Shown here piece by piece: positions 38,345-45,760 of a stretch of 64,000 bases of DNA. A program made the translations under genes and the position numbers. The DNA lies in NCBI GenBank assembly GCA_009760855.2, contig WPIO01000030.1, positions 1,107,001 through 1,171,000 of the forward strand, written 5' to 3'. The notes beneath the pieces were generated by a model. The model ran no database searches. It saw nothing but the letters and a program-made list of their open reading frames with translations, and was not told the origin of the DNA. Origin of the DNA: Cristatella mucedo. Lineage: Eukaryota; Bryozoa; Phylactolaemata; Cristatellidae. Positions within the stretch are counted from its first letter, which is position 1. Each line of letters starts with the position of its first letter.

Positions 38345-41300
38345 ATTTGCTATAGTGCCCACAGAGAACTCAATCTCTTTCTAGGCACTTTACATTTGCT
38401 GCAAAGGAAGCATGATCGAATGGTTAGTGGTAGCATGCTTAATTACAACAAGCATCCATGGGGCCGTACTGAAAAGGCTCCTAAGAAGGGCTGTTGTTTC
38501 TTGACATCAATGCCTACAGCCAGTGCAGAATGAGACCTAGTGTGCCAAGAGCCGTCCTGACTTGGAATGTACTTCATAAATCAGTCAGTCAGAGACTACA
38601 AAGCCTGGCTTAAGTTGCAAAGCCAAGTGCCTAGAAAGAGATTCAGCTCTCTGAGGGCGCTAAACAAATGTATTATTATTATTATTATTATTAAAGCAAA
38701 CAATCACAGGCCACACGGCTTCTACTTCACTCATATATAGTCAATGTTCGAAAGGAACAGGAGAACTCACAAAATGACACGTTGATATAAAATTGTATCT
38801 AAAGCTGGCAGAATAGCCACTGTGGACAAAAACTAACGAATGCTCACAGAGCTGCAAGCAGAGGCCGGCAGGTTATACTGCTCTCTGACCACACAAAAAA
38901 ACATAAAACCGCATGAAATGAGAACTTAGTCCTCACGACCAGCTATGAGTCACAAGTGTCATATTAGATGCTGCTACTAAAAACAAGACGAAATAGTACT
39001 AGCTTTCATTCGAGCTCACCAGTTGTTGCACTAGAAATTAAAATAATATATAATATAATATAATTCATTTATATAGCGCCCCAAGGGAACTCAATATCTA
39101 TTCAGGCGCTTCACATATGCCTCGGGGCTCGAGCCCACGACCTCAAGTCAGACCTTGGTCGGGGCGAGCACCTTAACCGCTGGACCAAACCAGCTTGCAA
39201 AAATACACTAGCTTGCAGATAGGTTGGCTTCCCACTAGCACATGCACTTCACACTTTCTGGCAAGTCTCATCAACAGCAAAAAGGCAATAGGAAACGAGC
39301 GATTTCCCTAGTGCTGCTATCTCGAGTTAGGGTAAGATAGATAGGAGCAGCAGGTAAATGCCGAAAATGGCCAGGGCTAAATGGAAGGGGGCACCGTGAG
39401 CAGTAAAAAGGTGCGGTCTCGAATAAATAATGAGATGTGCAAAGATATTGTGCATTTCAAGGGACCCGAAACTTGCCACTGCCCATAGTTGCCAGCTTCT
39501 AGTGCTCCACACAACCGGCAGTGGTAATGTAATGTATCTCTGTCAGTAACTCCACAAAGTCATAAAGACCATGTGGGTGTTACGCAGGAGAGTTTTGTAT
39601 AGCGCACTCACAGCCTAAGCGGCTTTCGGTACACATTCGGTAGCCAACAGACTTCGTCTCACGCAACAAAGAGAAAGTGGGAAGCATAGCAGAGTTAGGA
39701 GAGCAGTTGAGGTAGTGAGTAGCATAGAAGTAGCAGTTCAGGACCGCTGAAAAAGATGTGCCATAGTCGGCAGTTGGAGAGTAGATGTCGTTGCGTAAGA
39801 ATTGTGGAAGCGAGTTCCACAGTCTAGGACCTGCAGAGCTAAAGCTTCTGTCGCCAACTGTCTTTAAGCGGAGGAATGGGACAGCTAATTTATTGTCCAC
39901 ACAGGACCTGAGGGCGCGAACAGGCTGGAGCTGATGTGCTCAGCAACTCAAGGACAAGCGATTTGTAACAGCCTAGTGCACACATTCGTTATTTGCCATG
40001 ACAAGCACCACTCGCCCAGTATTTAATAATAATAATAATAATAATAATAATAGTAATATATTTGATAAAGCATCCCGAGAGAACTCAATCTCTTTCTAGG
40101 CGCTTTACATTTGCTGCAAAGGAAACACGATCGAATGGTATGTGGTATCATGTTTGATAAACAACATTAATAACATGGTTAGGGGTGATATGCATAGGGT
40201 CAGCATGCAAGTGTGGTTAGTGACAGCATGCACAGTGTCAGCATGCATAAGCACACAAAAGAACGTTTGGGACTAAGTTATCATTGGTTTCGATTGCCAG
40301 CCTGCTTACCAAAAGTAAGGGGAGAAAAACCAATGGCATCGTTGATACGGCAGGAGGCCGCTTGTATAAAGAAACACCCTCTCTCCATCCAAGCGATTTC
40401 CATGTAGCCACTTCACAGTGGTCGGCTGATTTTGACAAGACAACCAGGAATAACCTACTACCGAACATAGCAATAAGAATTGCTTTAGATGAACTTTTTA
40501 TAGTTGTTCACCACTTTCAGACAATTAAGCACTTCTTTTTAGAATATTAATAATAGTAAGAATAATATATTTGTTTAGCACCCTCAGAGAACTTAATCTC
40601 TTTCTAGGCACTTTATATTTGCTGCAAAGGAAGCATGATCAAATGGTTCATGGTAGCATGTTCAATGTCAACAAGCATAACATAATCACACCTGGTTTGG
40701 CCCAGTGGTGAAGGTGTTTGTCTGACCAAGGTCAAGGTGGATGTATCTGATGACCGAGTTCATGGGCTCGAGCCCTTTGGCATACGTGAAGCGCCTGAAT
40801 AGAGATTAAGTTCTCTGAAGGCGCTATACCAACGAATTGAACTAGAGGTGTTGAATTAATGCACATAAAATAGAAATGCTTGTAGCTGCAAAAAGATTGC
40901 CCACATATGACATCTGTGGCCAGCACTTCTAAAGACTTACAGGCTCGGATTTTCGGATAGGGCCAGTACAAGTACAACGTTTTTTTGCTCTGAGTGCAGC
41001 CAAATCAAATTGGCCATAGCTATTCCCAGTCTCCTCTGAGCACATTCTCCAAACAGTCAAGACACACGGGTGATAGAAATTTTCAGCTGCAAGCTCACTG
41101 TTAAGAGACCACATCACTTAGGATAAGTGAACCGGCAAAAGCATAGCAATCAGAAGTGGCGCGTCACCTTAGCAGAGTCCAGCTGCCTGACTTTGCTGCT
41201 CACATCATCGGCGAGCTGCGAAGTAAACGCTATCATACCAGACAGCTGCTTCGAATCGTTACTAATGAGATCGAGATTTGGCCTGCAGGAAAGAAGCATT

Positions 41301-41811
41301 ACGGTCTCACAACTAAAGGAAAATCACAAGCAGAAAACCCTACTACTCACTATGTCACAACATTGGAAGTCCGATCACGAGTATGCTTGTTGATACATTG
41401 CATGTGCAATAGACAATACGAGCGAGCGCATATTGAAGAACAGTGAATCAATAAGCAATTCGATTGAGTAACCTCTGTTCACTTGGCAATGAATGGCACA
41501 CATCACAGTTGATTACTCATTTCCTGGAGTACAGACTCCAGTAGGACTCGATAAGGATAACACCTAAGTGAGAACAGTTGAAACTATTTGCATTGATTTA
41601 TCCAAATATCCGATCAGAAGGCACCAGTATATGATTGTTTTATGTGTAAATATCGACAACATACTGAGTGAATGAGACCCACATCAAATATTTGTAAAGA
41701 GTACCTTTCAAAACATAAACCTATTAAAAGTGGCCCTATAATTTTTCCCGATTTCCACATAAAAGGAAAAATGATTACACAAACCATGTCTAACCCGGAG
41801 GTAAAGAAGCA

Positions 41812-41859
<48 letters not shown>

Positions 41860-43520
41860 ATACGCTGTTTACGGATCTCTACAGCAGATGCAACATCTGT
41901 CCCAACTTTGATACTGAGTACATCGAGGTACATGTTTGCAGCTTTTTCGAAATATATACATGGTTGTGACTTTCTTTTACAGTGTAGCTTTTTGGCTTCT
42001 ATATTCCATAACTCGGCAAATACTGGATGCATCAACATTAGATTTCAAAAGGAAGCTTGGCTTTGCCTGCATACCATTGCAGTAGTTCATTTCTGATTTT
42101 GATTTAATAAGTTTTGCTACACATGTCGTCAAACGTCCTTGAAATTTACTGTTTGAAATCCTGGACATGTATAGCCAAGCTGCATTGACATGTGCAGTGG
42201 TCACGCAGTATATGTAGACGGTAGGCAAGAAAAACGACCTGAAATAGCATCAACAGCTAGTATTTAAAGGTATGCCTAAGCCAGTAATGCAACGCTATTG
42301 ATCTTTGTCCTTACCCCAATATATGTCCCATAGAGTAGCAAAAGAAAGTCGGCTCAAGTACGGTTTCACGGTGCTTAGCACTAAGAATGTGAAAATCTGA
42401 GCCATGAACAAGAACCTGAATAAACTTATAATATGAGCCACATTTTGAGCTGTTCTGGGATTACAAATGATGACTCAAGGCAGCAAAGCAGTTAGGAGCT
42501 AATAACCATAGTGAGAATTGCACGACACTTTTGTTGCCCAAAGGCTGGATGCCACTGAGAAAAAATACACAAGCTGATTTAACAGCCTCTTTTTGTATAG
42601 CAGGAAAGACTTACGTGATCTTATGAAGCATTGTCAGGCGAGTTTCCAGCGATGACTGCTGCACAAGAAGTACACTGAGGTCTTTTTGAATGCTGCTCTA
42701 TAACAATTATTAGCAGATCACAGCAAAATGCAGAAAAAGTAAAAAAAAATACCCAAGTATCTGTTTGAGAGCAAATCTAGGGATCCTGCTAGTACAGCTG
42801 ACTGCTTCACAATACCAGTTTGTCATTTCTGCCATTTGTGGCAGCTGTTGAAACGTCTGAAAGAACTACGAGTCTGTTTATTTAGCTGAGAACGGTAAGG
42901 TATTATACATGATAAAAATTCCAGGGTCTGCCACTTTCCTACTTCCACGACTTCTCAGCACGATTTAGACGACCCATGTGAAGCAGATTTCCACATACGA
43001 GCCAACGGAAGAAAGGTCTCCAGCCAGACTCCAGCTCGTGCCTAATTCCGGCACCGCATAACAGGGTGAAAGGTACCACGCGCACAGCGTCATTAATGCT
43101 CATGCAACGCAAACGGTAAGTTGCACGGACCTCTCACTTTCTCACTTATTGGGGTAATTTTACACGGAGAATGATCGCGCCTACGGCAACCAACCGCATC
43201 TTTGTGCTATAACGGCCCAAAACCAAGAATACCCACATGCGGCTAACCGTCTGACTATTCGCAGTCCAAAATTCAACAGGGGCAGACAGAAATCGCTGGC
43301 TCTACTCCACCTGCCCACTGAACCCCAACCAGCAGGGCTACGACTAAAGCCGCCTAGTTGCATGCATGTAACGCAATAACAATGGCAAAAAGTGGCCAAC
43401 AATAACCTCTTGATCTGATAGGCGACTCAGCGCTACTTTAATATCGTCTAGACTTGTAAGCTTCTCGTAATTCACTCCAATAGCCGCAGTATTGATGGCG
43501 GAAGTGCTGTACGCAGCCAT
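15069..43520 (-). CDS. COG4: COG4 conserved oligomeric Golgi complex subunit 4 (complete gene span)
   Basis: Subunit of lobe A of the COG tethering complex, which acts at the cytosolic face of the Golgi in retrograde vesicle traffic and so in glycosylation. Nineteen GT-AG exons join in phase into 758 codons; vertebrate COG4 is about 785. The alignment is colinear from the N-terminal coiled-coil part ([17 protein letters not shown]) through [12 protein letters not shown] and [10 protein letters not shown] to [25 protein letters not shown] and VRQVLALR. The Arg of VRDKFSR (residue 702) corresponds to human Arg729, a site mutated in COG4-CDG. The start ATG at 43520 has A at -3 and G at +4. Introns range from 89 bp to about 5.2 kb; the large ones carry LINE and SINE debris, and no exon is damaged. 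The 3' end overlaps DGAT1 on the other strand. Confidence 0.97.
15116..15121 (+). terminator. DGAT1 poly(A) signal AATAAA
   Basis: A canonical AATAAA about 310 bp after the DGAT1 stop. It lies five bases from the splice acceptor of COG4's last exon on the opposite strand. Confidence 0.6.
15201..15292 (-). CDS. COG4: COG4 exon 18, [14 protein letters not shown]
   Basis: Acceptor accgcag, donor CTCAG|gtacgt. It encodes [20 protein letters not shown] and [10 protein letters not shown], among the most conserved stretches of the C-terminal domain. Confidence 0.97.
15405..15533 (-). CDS. COG4: COG4 exon 17, [11 protein letters not shown]
   Basis: Acceptor tatcgcag, donor GATAAG|gtagac. It encodes [29 protein letters not shown] and TLLNLDK. 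The Arg after VRDKFS matches human Arg729. Confidence 0.97.
15534..16590. other. COG4 intron 16, proximal part
   Basis: Contains a short duplication (gcatcggtcgccagt near 15690-15712), the CTC tract and no recognised gene. Confidence 0.5.
16040..16127. repeat. (CTC)n polypyrimidine tract ending in poly(C)
   Basis: About 70 bp of pure cct/ctc triplets followed by a run of roughly 17 C. An uninterrupted polypurine/polypyrimidine mirror repeat. Confidence 0.95.
16592..16652 (+). mobile_element. S2 SINE head fragment
   Basis: The tRNA-like head cctggtttggcccaggggtt and gaccaaggtcaaggtg match the S2 copy at 40688; the tail is missing. Confidence 0.65.
16655..17412 (-). mobile_element. L2-A LINE 3' fragment
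   Basis: Good reverse-strand copy: 3' hairpin tail at 16668-16710, 3' non-coding region, and a mostly intact C-terminal frame with [51 protein letters not shown] and KAWNSLPTC. The RT core is absent (5' truncated). Confidence 0.92.
18827..19790 (-). mobile_element. Diverged L2-A-related LINE fragment
   Basis: Has the same order of landmarks as L2-A on the minus strand (tail hairpin near 18850-18900, cttttggtgcatacgaact, gaagcgacctgtaggccagg, gtggtgggacgtttcagct) but is much diverged, with no open frame. Confidence 0.55.
20128..20229 (-). CDS. COG4: COG4 exon 16
   Basis: Acceptor tctgtag, donor AGCCGG|gtaggc. It encodes [18 protein letters not shown] and [13 protein letters not shown], equivalent to ELEKVVLKSTFNR. 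Introns of more than 4.5 kb on each side are full of LINE fragments. Confidence 0.95.
20233..20270. repeat. (GA)n repeat next to COG4 exon 16
   Basis: Interrupted GA tract just upstream of the exon 16 acceptor; on the minus strand it supplies the polypyrimidine tract. Confidence 0.8.
20540..20612 (+). mobile_element. L2-A 3' tail fragment
   Basis: gcagcaaatgtgaagtgcct, agaaagagattgagtt and (att)n: the isolated 3' end of L2-A. Confidence 0.75.
20913..21010 (-). mobile_element. L2-A 3' tail fragment, diverged
   Basis: (aat)n followed by tgtatagcacattaagataa and a weak copy of the tail hairpin. Confidence 0.55.
21640..22060 (+). mobile_element. L2-A LINE, 5' part of interrupted copy
   Basis: Corresponds to the region between endonuclease and RT, parallel to 56080-56690 (shared text aatgctaatgtctaccatca). 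It breaks off at taggccacta where L2-B is inserted; the element resumes at about 23283. Confidence 0.8.
22061..23282 (-). mobile_element. L2-B LINE, RT and C-terminus, nested in L2-A
   Basis: The best-preserved retrotransposon in the window: one uninterrupted minus-strand frame (22117-23268, 383 codons) with RT motifs [17 protein letters not shown], the catalytic [12 protein letters not shown] and [12 protein letters not shown]. The C-terminal L2-type domain follows ([42 protein letters not shown]). It is 5' truncated, lacking the endonuclease and the start of the RT, so it cannot be autonomous. Its open frame and close similarity to other L2-B copies suggest recent insertion. Confidence 0.95.
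23283..24901 (+). mobile_element. L2-A LINE, 3' part of interrupted copy
   Basis: Continues the element begun at 21640. RT motifs [32 protein letters not shown] and [12 protein letters not shown], then the C-terminal region ([14 protein letters not shown]), 3' end hairpin and (TTA)n at 24868-24901. Several frame breaks and a GA expansion within the coding part make it inactive. It lies in COG4 intron 15. Confidence 0.9.
23943..24002. repeat. (GA)30 microsatellite inside L2-A
   Basis: Pure GA tract inside the RT-derived region of the L2-A copy. Confidence 0.97.
24948..25031 (-). CDS. COG4: COG4 exon 15, YEANDPWVQ
   Basis: Acceptor cattcacag, donor TTCAAG|gtaagc. It encodes [16 protein letters not shown] and [15 protein letters not shown] is invariant relative to vertebrates. 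Confidence 0.97.
25315..25461 (-). CDS. COG4: COG4 exon 14
   Basis: Acceptor ttgtttag, donor GGAGAG|gtaagc. It encodes [25 protein letters not shown] and [11 protein letters not shown], colinear with vertebrate COG4. Confidence 0.96.
25603..25722 (-). CDS. COG4: COG4 exon 13
   Basis: Acceptor tttccag, donor CTTGAC|gtatgt. It encodes [20 protein letters not shown], aligning with [20 protein letters not shown]. Confidence 0.96.
25910..26129 (-). CDS. COG4: COG4 exon 12
   Basis: The longest coding exon (73 codons). Acceptor ctggcag, donor TTCCTG|gtgagt. Landmarks: [30 protein letters not shown] and SSLQQGKL. The loop before the LQQGK landmark is shorter than in vertebrates. Confidence 0.96.
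26244..26329 (-). CDS. COG4: COG4 exon 11
   Basis: Acceptor cattttag, donor GTCCG|gtgagt. It encodes [16 protein letters not shown], matching TSSMVDDVFYIVKKCI. Confidence 0.96.
27088..27193 (+). mobile_element. L2-A 3' tail with (TTA)n
   Basis: gcagcaaatgtaaagcgcct and the hairpin, ending in a run of att. Confidence 0.8.
27380..27452 (+). mobile_element. L2-A 3' tail, diverged
   Basis: agtgccttgaaagaagccaa, gttctctcagggtgctgt and (tta)n, about 60 bp downstream of COG4 exon 10 in gene orientation. Confidence 0.65.
27510..27671 (-). CDS. COG4: COG4 exon 10, MEEYFIRE
   Basis: Acceptor ctatgtag, donor CAGAAG|gtgaga. It encodes an acidic linker, then [19 protein letters not shown] (vertebrate MQELIGLYVTMEEYFMRE). 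Confidence 0.96.
28013..28168 (-). mobile_element. S1 SINE, moderately preserved
   Basis: gctgatttaacagcctcatt tail, accactgcttgcagtgg core, and a B box (gggttcgagtca on the minus strand). Located in COG4 intron 9. Confidence 0.8.
28588..28668. repeat. (GT)n microsatellite
   Basis: GT tract of about 55 bp with flanking tgagtgtg variants. Confidence 0.95.
28904..29000 (-). CDS. COG4: COG4 exon 9
   Basis: Acceptor ttgattttag, donor GTAATG|gtcagt. It encodes [20 protein letters not shown] and LYLRFIKRR, matching PRELDPILTEVTLMNARSE and LYLRFLKKR. Confidence 0.96.
29001..30037. other. COG4 intron 8, no gene seen
   Basis: A 120-codon plus-strand open frame (29544-29906) resembles nothing recognisable and lacks exon-like borders; treated as chance. 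Confidence 0.5.
30038..30194 (-). CDS. COG4: COG4 exon 8
   Basis: Acceptor tgctccag, donor TTCGAAAA|gtacga. It encodes [18 protein letters not shown] and a basic helical stretch, aligning with PGRLYTLIKYLQVECDRQ. Confidence 0.95.
30335..30491 (-). CDS. COG4: COG4 exon 7, [10 protein letters not shown]
   Basis: Acceptor tgattgcag, donor TACTACG|gtatgt. It encodes [20 protein letters not shown] and PLVETYY, nearly identical to the vertebrate segment. Confidence 0.97.
31241..31434 (-). CDS. COG4: COG4 exon 6, [12 protein letters not shown] core
   Basis: Acceptor cgtttcag, donor TCTCAG|gtcggc. It carries [15 protein letters not shown] and the highly conserved [19 protein letters not shown], then KFSKYLCSQ. 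Confidence 0.97.
31918..31995 (+). mobile_element. L2-A 3' tail fragment
   Basis: tctacaaagtgcctagaaat, then gttcacttagggtgctct and (att)n. Confidence 0.7.
32238..32296. repeat. (CA)n/(CACG) repeat
   Basis: Interrupted CA repeats in COG4 intron 5. Confidence 0.85.
33632..33772. repeat. (CA)n microsatellite, interrupted
   Basis: Long CA array with periodic acaaca interruptions, about 145 bp from COG4 exon 5. Confidence 0.95.
33919..33991 (-). CDS. COG4: COG4 exon 5
   Basis: Acceptor tttctgaag, donor GACG|gtacga. It encodes [18 protein letters not shown], equivalent to AAAHTHRYLCLDKSVIEL. Confidence 0.93.
34115..34540 (-). mobile_element. L2-A LINE 3' fragment, diverged
   Basis: Tail hairpin (tagcacccttagagaactaa) followed by non-coding and C-terminal region with landmarks caaaagacttgaggttggtg and gtggtacgatgcctaacctg; no open frame. 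Confidence 0.75.
35046..35382 (-). mobile_element. L2-A LINE 3' fragment
   Basis: Reverse tail (gcacttgataaagcgccctc) through tcgggagggagttccaggct; close to the copies at 16.7 and 47.3 kb, then cut off abruptly. Confidence 0.88.
35851..35952 (-). CDS. COG4: COG4 exon 4
   Basis: Acceptor cgttacag, donor GAGCAG|gtgatg. It encodes [18 protein letters not shown] and EENYEQ, colinear with ADDILDLKFCMDGVQTAL and SEDYEQ. Confidence 0.96.
36524..36775 (-). mobile_element. L2-A-like 3' fragment, diverged
   Basis: Tail-like gtatagaaccctaagagaac, then aaggacaattcacatgg and aaaatgtcgtcaagtcaggg. Confidence 0.65.
36768..37165 (-). mobile_element. L2-A-like 3' fragment
   Basis: A second, separate tail (aatttgtatgcaccctcatt) starts inside the previous fragment's 3' coding end, then ttccaggctttgggagcata and ggtggtacaatgcctagcca. 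It suggests one L2 copy inserted next to or into another. Confidence 0.7.
37172..37308 (+). mobile_element. S2 tRNA-derived SINE
   Basis: Head with B-box-like gtgggctcgagccc, then atgtgaagcgcctgaataga and tail gggcactctacaaatgaa. Confidence 0.75.
37355..37519 (+). mobile_element. S1 SINE, diverged
   Basis: S1 order retained: A-box-like tagccaagggat, B-box-like ggctgttcgactgc, agcagcggtggtaactatta core, ggctgctgaattagct end. Its 3' half is included in the 135-bp tandem duplication. Confidence 0.65.
37455..37724. repeat. 135-bp tandem duplication, identical copies
   Basis: Unit 37455-37589 is repeated directly at 37590-37724 with no visible difference through the unit. It joins part of an S1 copy to flanking L2-like DNA, so it is not the repeat unit of any element. 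Confidence 0.95.
37725..37960 (-). mobile_element. L2-A LINE fragment
   Basis: Continues L2-A text (gtcataaatgcatggaccag, ttggacgtggtatccttgtc, taagcaggcgagcccaattt), corresponding to 4245-4320. Confidence 0.7.
38039..38160 (-). mobile_element. S1 SINE, diverged
   Basis: gctgatttatcagcctcatt tail and agagcctcaacgactatcac core; the tRNA head is decayed. Confidence 0.65.
38161..38455 (-). mobile_element. L2-A fragments with (ATA)n
   Basis: An RT-region piece (aggattatatcggcaagaga) is followed by a 43-bp (ata)n tract and a reverse tail (agtgcccacagagaactcaa). Confidence 0.65.
38610..38692 (+). mobile_element. L2-A 3' tail with (TTA)n
   Basis: aagtgcctagaaagagattc, tctgagggcgctaaacaaat and (att)n. 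Confidence 0.75.
39056..39195 (-). mobile_element. S2 tRNA-derived SINE, full length
   Basis: Reverse copy: minus-strand head ggtttggtccagcggttaag, B-box-like gtgggctcgagccc, and hairpin tail (tatagcgccccaagggaact on the plus strand). Confidence 0.8.
39522..39945 (-). mobile_element. L2-B LINE 3' fragment
   Basis: Open for 106 codons on the minus strand ([43 protein letters not shown]), nearly identical to the 22-kb copy, and with the same 3' end next to taatgtaatgtatctctg. Confidence 0.93.
40025..40262 (-). mobile_element. L2-A 3' fragment with (TAA)n
   Basis: (ata)n, reverse hairpin (gcatcccgagagaactcaat), then aacatggttaggggtgatat and agtgtcagcatgcataagca. Confidence 0.85.
40548..40685 (-). 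mobile_element. L2-A 3' tail fragment
   Basis: tagcaccctcagagaactta, tctctttctaggcacttt and gctgcaaaggaagcatgatc. Confidence 0.75.
40688..40853 (+). mobile_element. S2 tRNA-derived SINE
   Basis: Head cctggtttggcccagtggtg (A box tggcccagtgg), B-box-like atgggctcgagccc, atacgtgaagcgcctgaata and a hairpin tail ending caacgaattgaa. It inserted directly behind an L2-A tail. Confidence 0.85.
41168..41282 (-). CDS. COG4: COG4 exon 3
   Basis: Acceptor cctgcag, donor AAG|gtgacg. It encodes [20 protein letters not shown] and VSSKVRQLD, matching [20 protein letters not shown] and VSSKVRQLD of vertebrate COG4. Confidence 0.96.
41812..41862. repeat. (TA)n(GT)n microsatellite
   Basis: tatata passing into gtgtgt. 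Confidence 0.9.
42572..42610 (-). mobile_element. S1 SINE tail fragment
   Basis: gctgatttaacagcctcttt and tgtatagcagg end four bases from the donor of COG4 exon 2. Confidence 0.65.
42615..42697 (-). CDS. COG4: COG4 exon 2
   Basis: Acceptor gttatag, donor ATCAC|gtaagt. It encodes [18 protein letters not shown] and TRLTMLHKI, aligning with the [20 protein letters not shown] coiled coil. A fragment of an S1 SINE tail lies directly beyond the donor. Confidence 0.9.
43407..43520 (-). CDS. COG4: COG4 exon 1 (residues 1-38)
   Basis: Starts at ATG in the context AACAATGG and ends DQE|gttatt, a weak donor supported by the gap-free alignment across the junction. The frame is open upstream but has no earlier ATG in this exon. 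It encodes the amphipathic region [14 protein letters not shown]. Confidence 0.85.
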
Positions 43521-43680
43521 TGTTGCGACCCTCAGCCAAGCGGAAGTGAGTTGCTCTTTCAACTTCCGGTTCCTAGCGGAAATGCGTCATTGACGGACAC
43601 CAGCTCGTCCATTTTTGGCCTGAGTGTGGTAGGTGCTGGACGTATCGTCTGACATCGTCTATTCGCCTCGAGGTAGGTAC
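43521..43680 (-). promoter_or_regulatory. COG4 promoter / 5' UTR with ETS-like motifs
   Basis: Directly upstream of the COG4 ATG are two ETS/GABP-type cores, gcggaagtga (43540-43549) and acttccgg (43562-43569), in opposite orientations. A related gcggaaatg follows, then tgcgtcat (43583-43590), which resembles a CRE/AP-1 half site. No TATA box is evident. Such clusters are typical of TATA-less housekeeping promoters; function is inferred. Confidence 0.45.
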
Positions 43681-45760
43681 AGCTGGGCAACACCGATCGT
43701 GAAAGCATCTTTTATTGTACTATATATGATATATAGCAAGGGATTCACCTCGTTAGATGCTATAATTGGTACTGCATCTTTCCGAATCTTCAATCTTGCT
43801 TTTTCCACCTCGTGGGTCGGCATGTATGAATGTGCTACCAGATGAGCTCTTGTTATAGGCTATGACTCACTGGAGCTGTGGCAGATTTCCTATGGCCAAA
43901 GCAGGGTGTTTTACGGGCTTCGTGATGAGAAATGGTCTTAAAGTAAATGATACCTACGAGCTGGCAAAAGGTAACTGTCGGTTTGGTCGGTGGGGCATAC
44001 CTAAGCGTTGTGATGAGCAACTGTATGTCAGAACCATCATTGAAGACGCTTTACATGCACTACCAGCTGAATCGCCTCATTCGAGTATGTAGAGCGGTTG
44101 TACCTGTGGTGCGATTTCATAGTGAGTTTTATTTTAGGTAATGTGTGGAAAGCATCGAAATGACTCGAAGTGCTAGTCCTGAAGTGACAATCCGTGACCA
44201 TGCGTTTCCTGAGATACTAATGGTAAATATTCCTCTAAATCGCAGTATTGGCATTGTTAACAGCCATGATGACACTCCATGCACCACTCAGAATGATACT
44301 GTTGACTTGATTATAATATCTGAGCTGACTGTTTGCTCAACAAAGGTTTATTTTTGCTGACCATATGCTTAAAATAGTCAAATCTGGTCAATGCCGTAGG
44401 AGACTTGCCTGGACTGGCTCGATGCTCAAGAATAATTTCTGCGTCAGCTGTATACTACCGTCATTCAAGGAGACCTCGGTAATTATGCATGCCTGCAAAT
44501 GTCTAATCATACTTGCTATGATGATCCTCCTTACCTACAATGAACAAAGGTGATTTCAAAATACCATGCACTTCCAGCTGAGCTTGTATAGCGTTGCCAA
44601 TCACTAACTGTCCATTTAGCAGTAGTTGTAAAAGCTGTTCTCAACGTTTTAGATGAGTCTTCAAAGTTTACATTGGCAATATGCCACCCAGCAAATGTCA
44701 TGTGTCTAGAAAGAGATTCTAAGGGCACTTACCTTGTGAAGAGCTCAAGATAGCTTAATAATTTTTTGCATTGCCATATTGTTATACGGCTCCGTGTTGA
44801 TGCAATAAACAATATATTCAAAGCTGTTTGTAATTTAGCTTGCATCAGATGTCGATTCGTTAAGAATTAAGCGAGAGCACTTCTGTGTATTTATTGTACT
44901 ACATATATATTAATAAGGTTGTTTTGATCATAGTGACACTTTTGTTACATTGTCATATAATTATGTAAAATGCATGTTCAGTTTAATGAAAGTACTATTA
45001 CGGTGGAAGGCAGTACAGGTGTCGAAGCTCCTTTGCTTTACCGCGTTCGCGCTTGTGAAATTTCGTGGGTAGATAAATTCGTACGTGTGGTAGAATATTG
45101 GCGCTCGGCAACGCTTACGTTTGGTTGTTAGTCCGGTTAATGGATTGCGGTAATTAGTTCAACCCATTCTCTTTCATGTGTGACGTGTCCAGGGTCTGGT
45201 TAGCGATCGTCGCGGGAGAGGAAGTCGGTGCGTGTATCATTTTATACTAGTATTTTGACAAATATAATAAGTACCTCGAAGCCCGACTAGCATGTCCTTA
45301 AAGCCGCTTTAACGCAAGCAGTCAAGACGGCAGCAAGACTAAATCAATCAATATTGCTGTCCGAAATAAGCCGCTTTCATGACTACGTCTGGTTTTGCAA
45401 ACCACGGTGCCAGGGCAAGCGTTTTCAATCGCGGAAAGCAGGAGAAACTTGCTTTTACTAGCGTTTCAGTGTCTGCCAGTAACTCGCAGAACGGCCGCTC
45501 AACTGACAGTTCCGTTCAGCATTTTTGACGAATGTGCTAGCCAGGTCGGAAGTTACCTACTAGGTCTACTGAAAAGATAATCTCCAGCATGTATATGTAC
45601 TCGAACGTCGTGCTGCTCACCAGCCAGTTTATGCTGAACTGTCTTAGGCTCTAAGTAAGCAGGCAAAGTTTCAATGGCCCTCTGGCAGCCGCCACTGAAT
45701 GTGCTCTCCGAAGGCTCCAGCGAAAGGCTAGCCAATGGTGGCTCTCTAGAATCACTTTAA
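43681..45760. other. Intergenic DNA upstream of COG4, no recognised gene
   Basis: Open frames at 43862-44092 (76 codons) and 43947-44141 (64 codons) overlap on the plus strand. The second has a short hydrophobic run (VGLVGGAYLSVVM). A plus-strand AATAAA at 44804-44809 could end a short transcript divergent from COG4. I recognise no homologue, so a non-coding divergent transcript is as likely as a small gene. An L2-A tail lies at 44688-44740. Confidence 0.3.
44688..44740 (+). mobile_element. L2-A 3' tail fragment
   Basis: cagcaaatgtcatgtgtcta, gaaagagattctaagggc. Confidence 0.6.
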
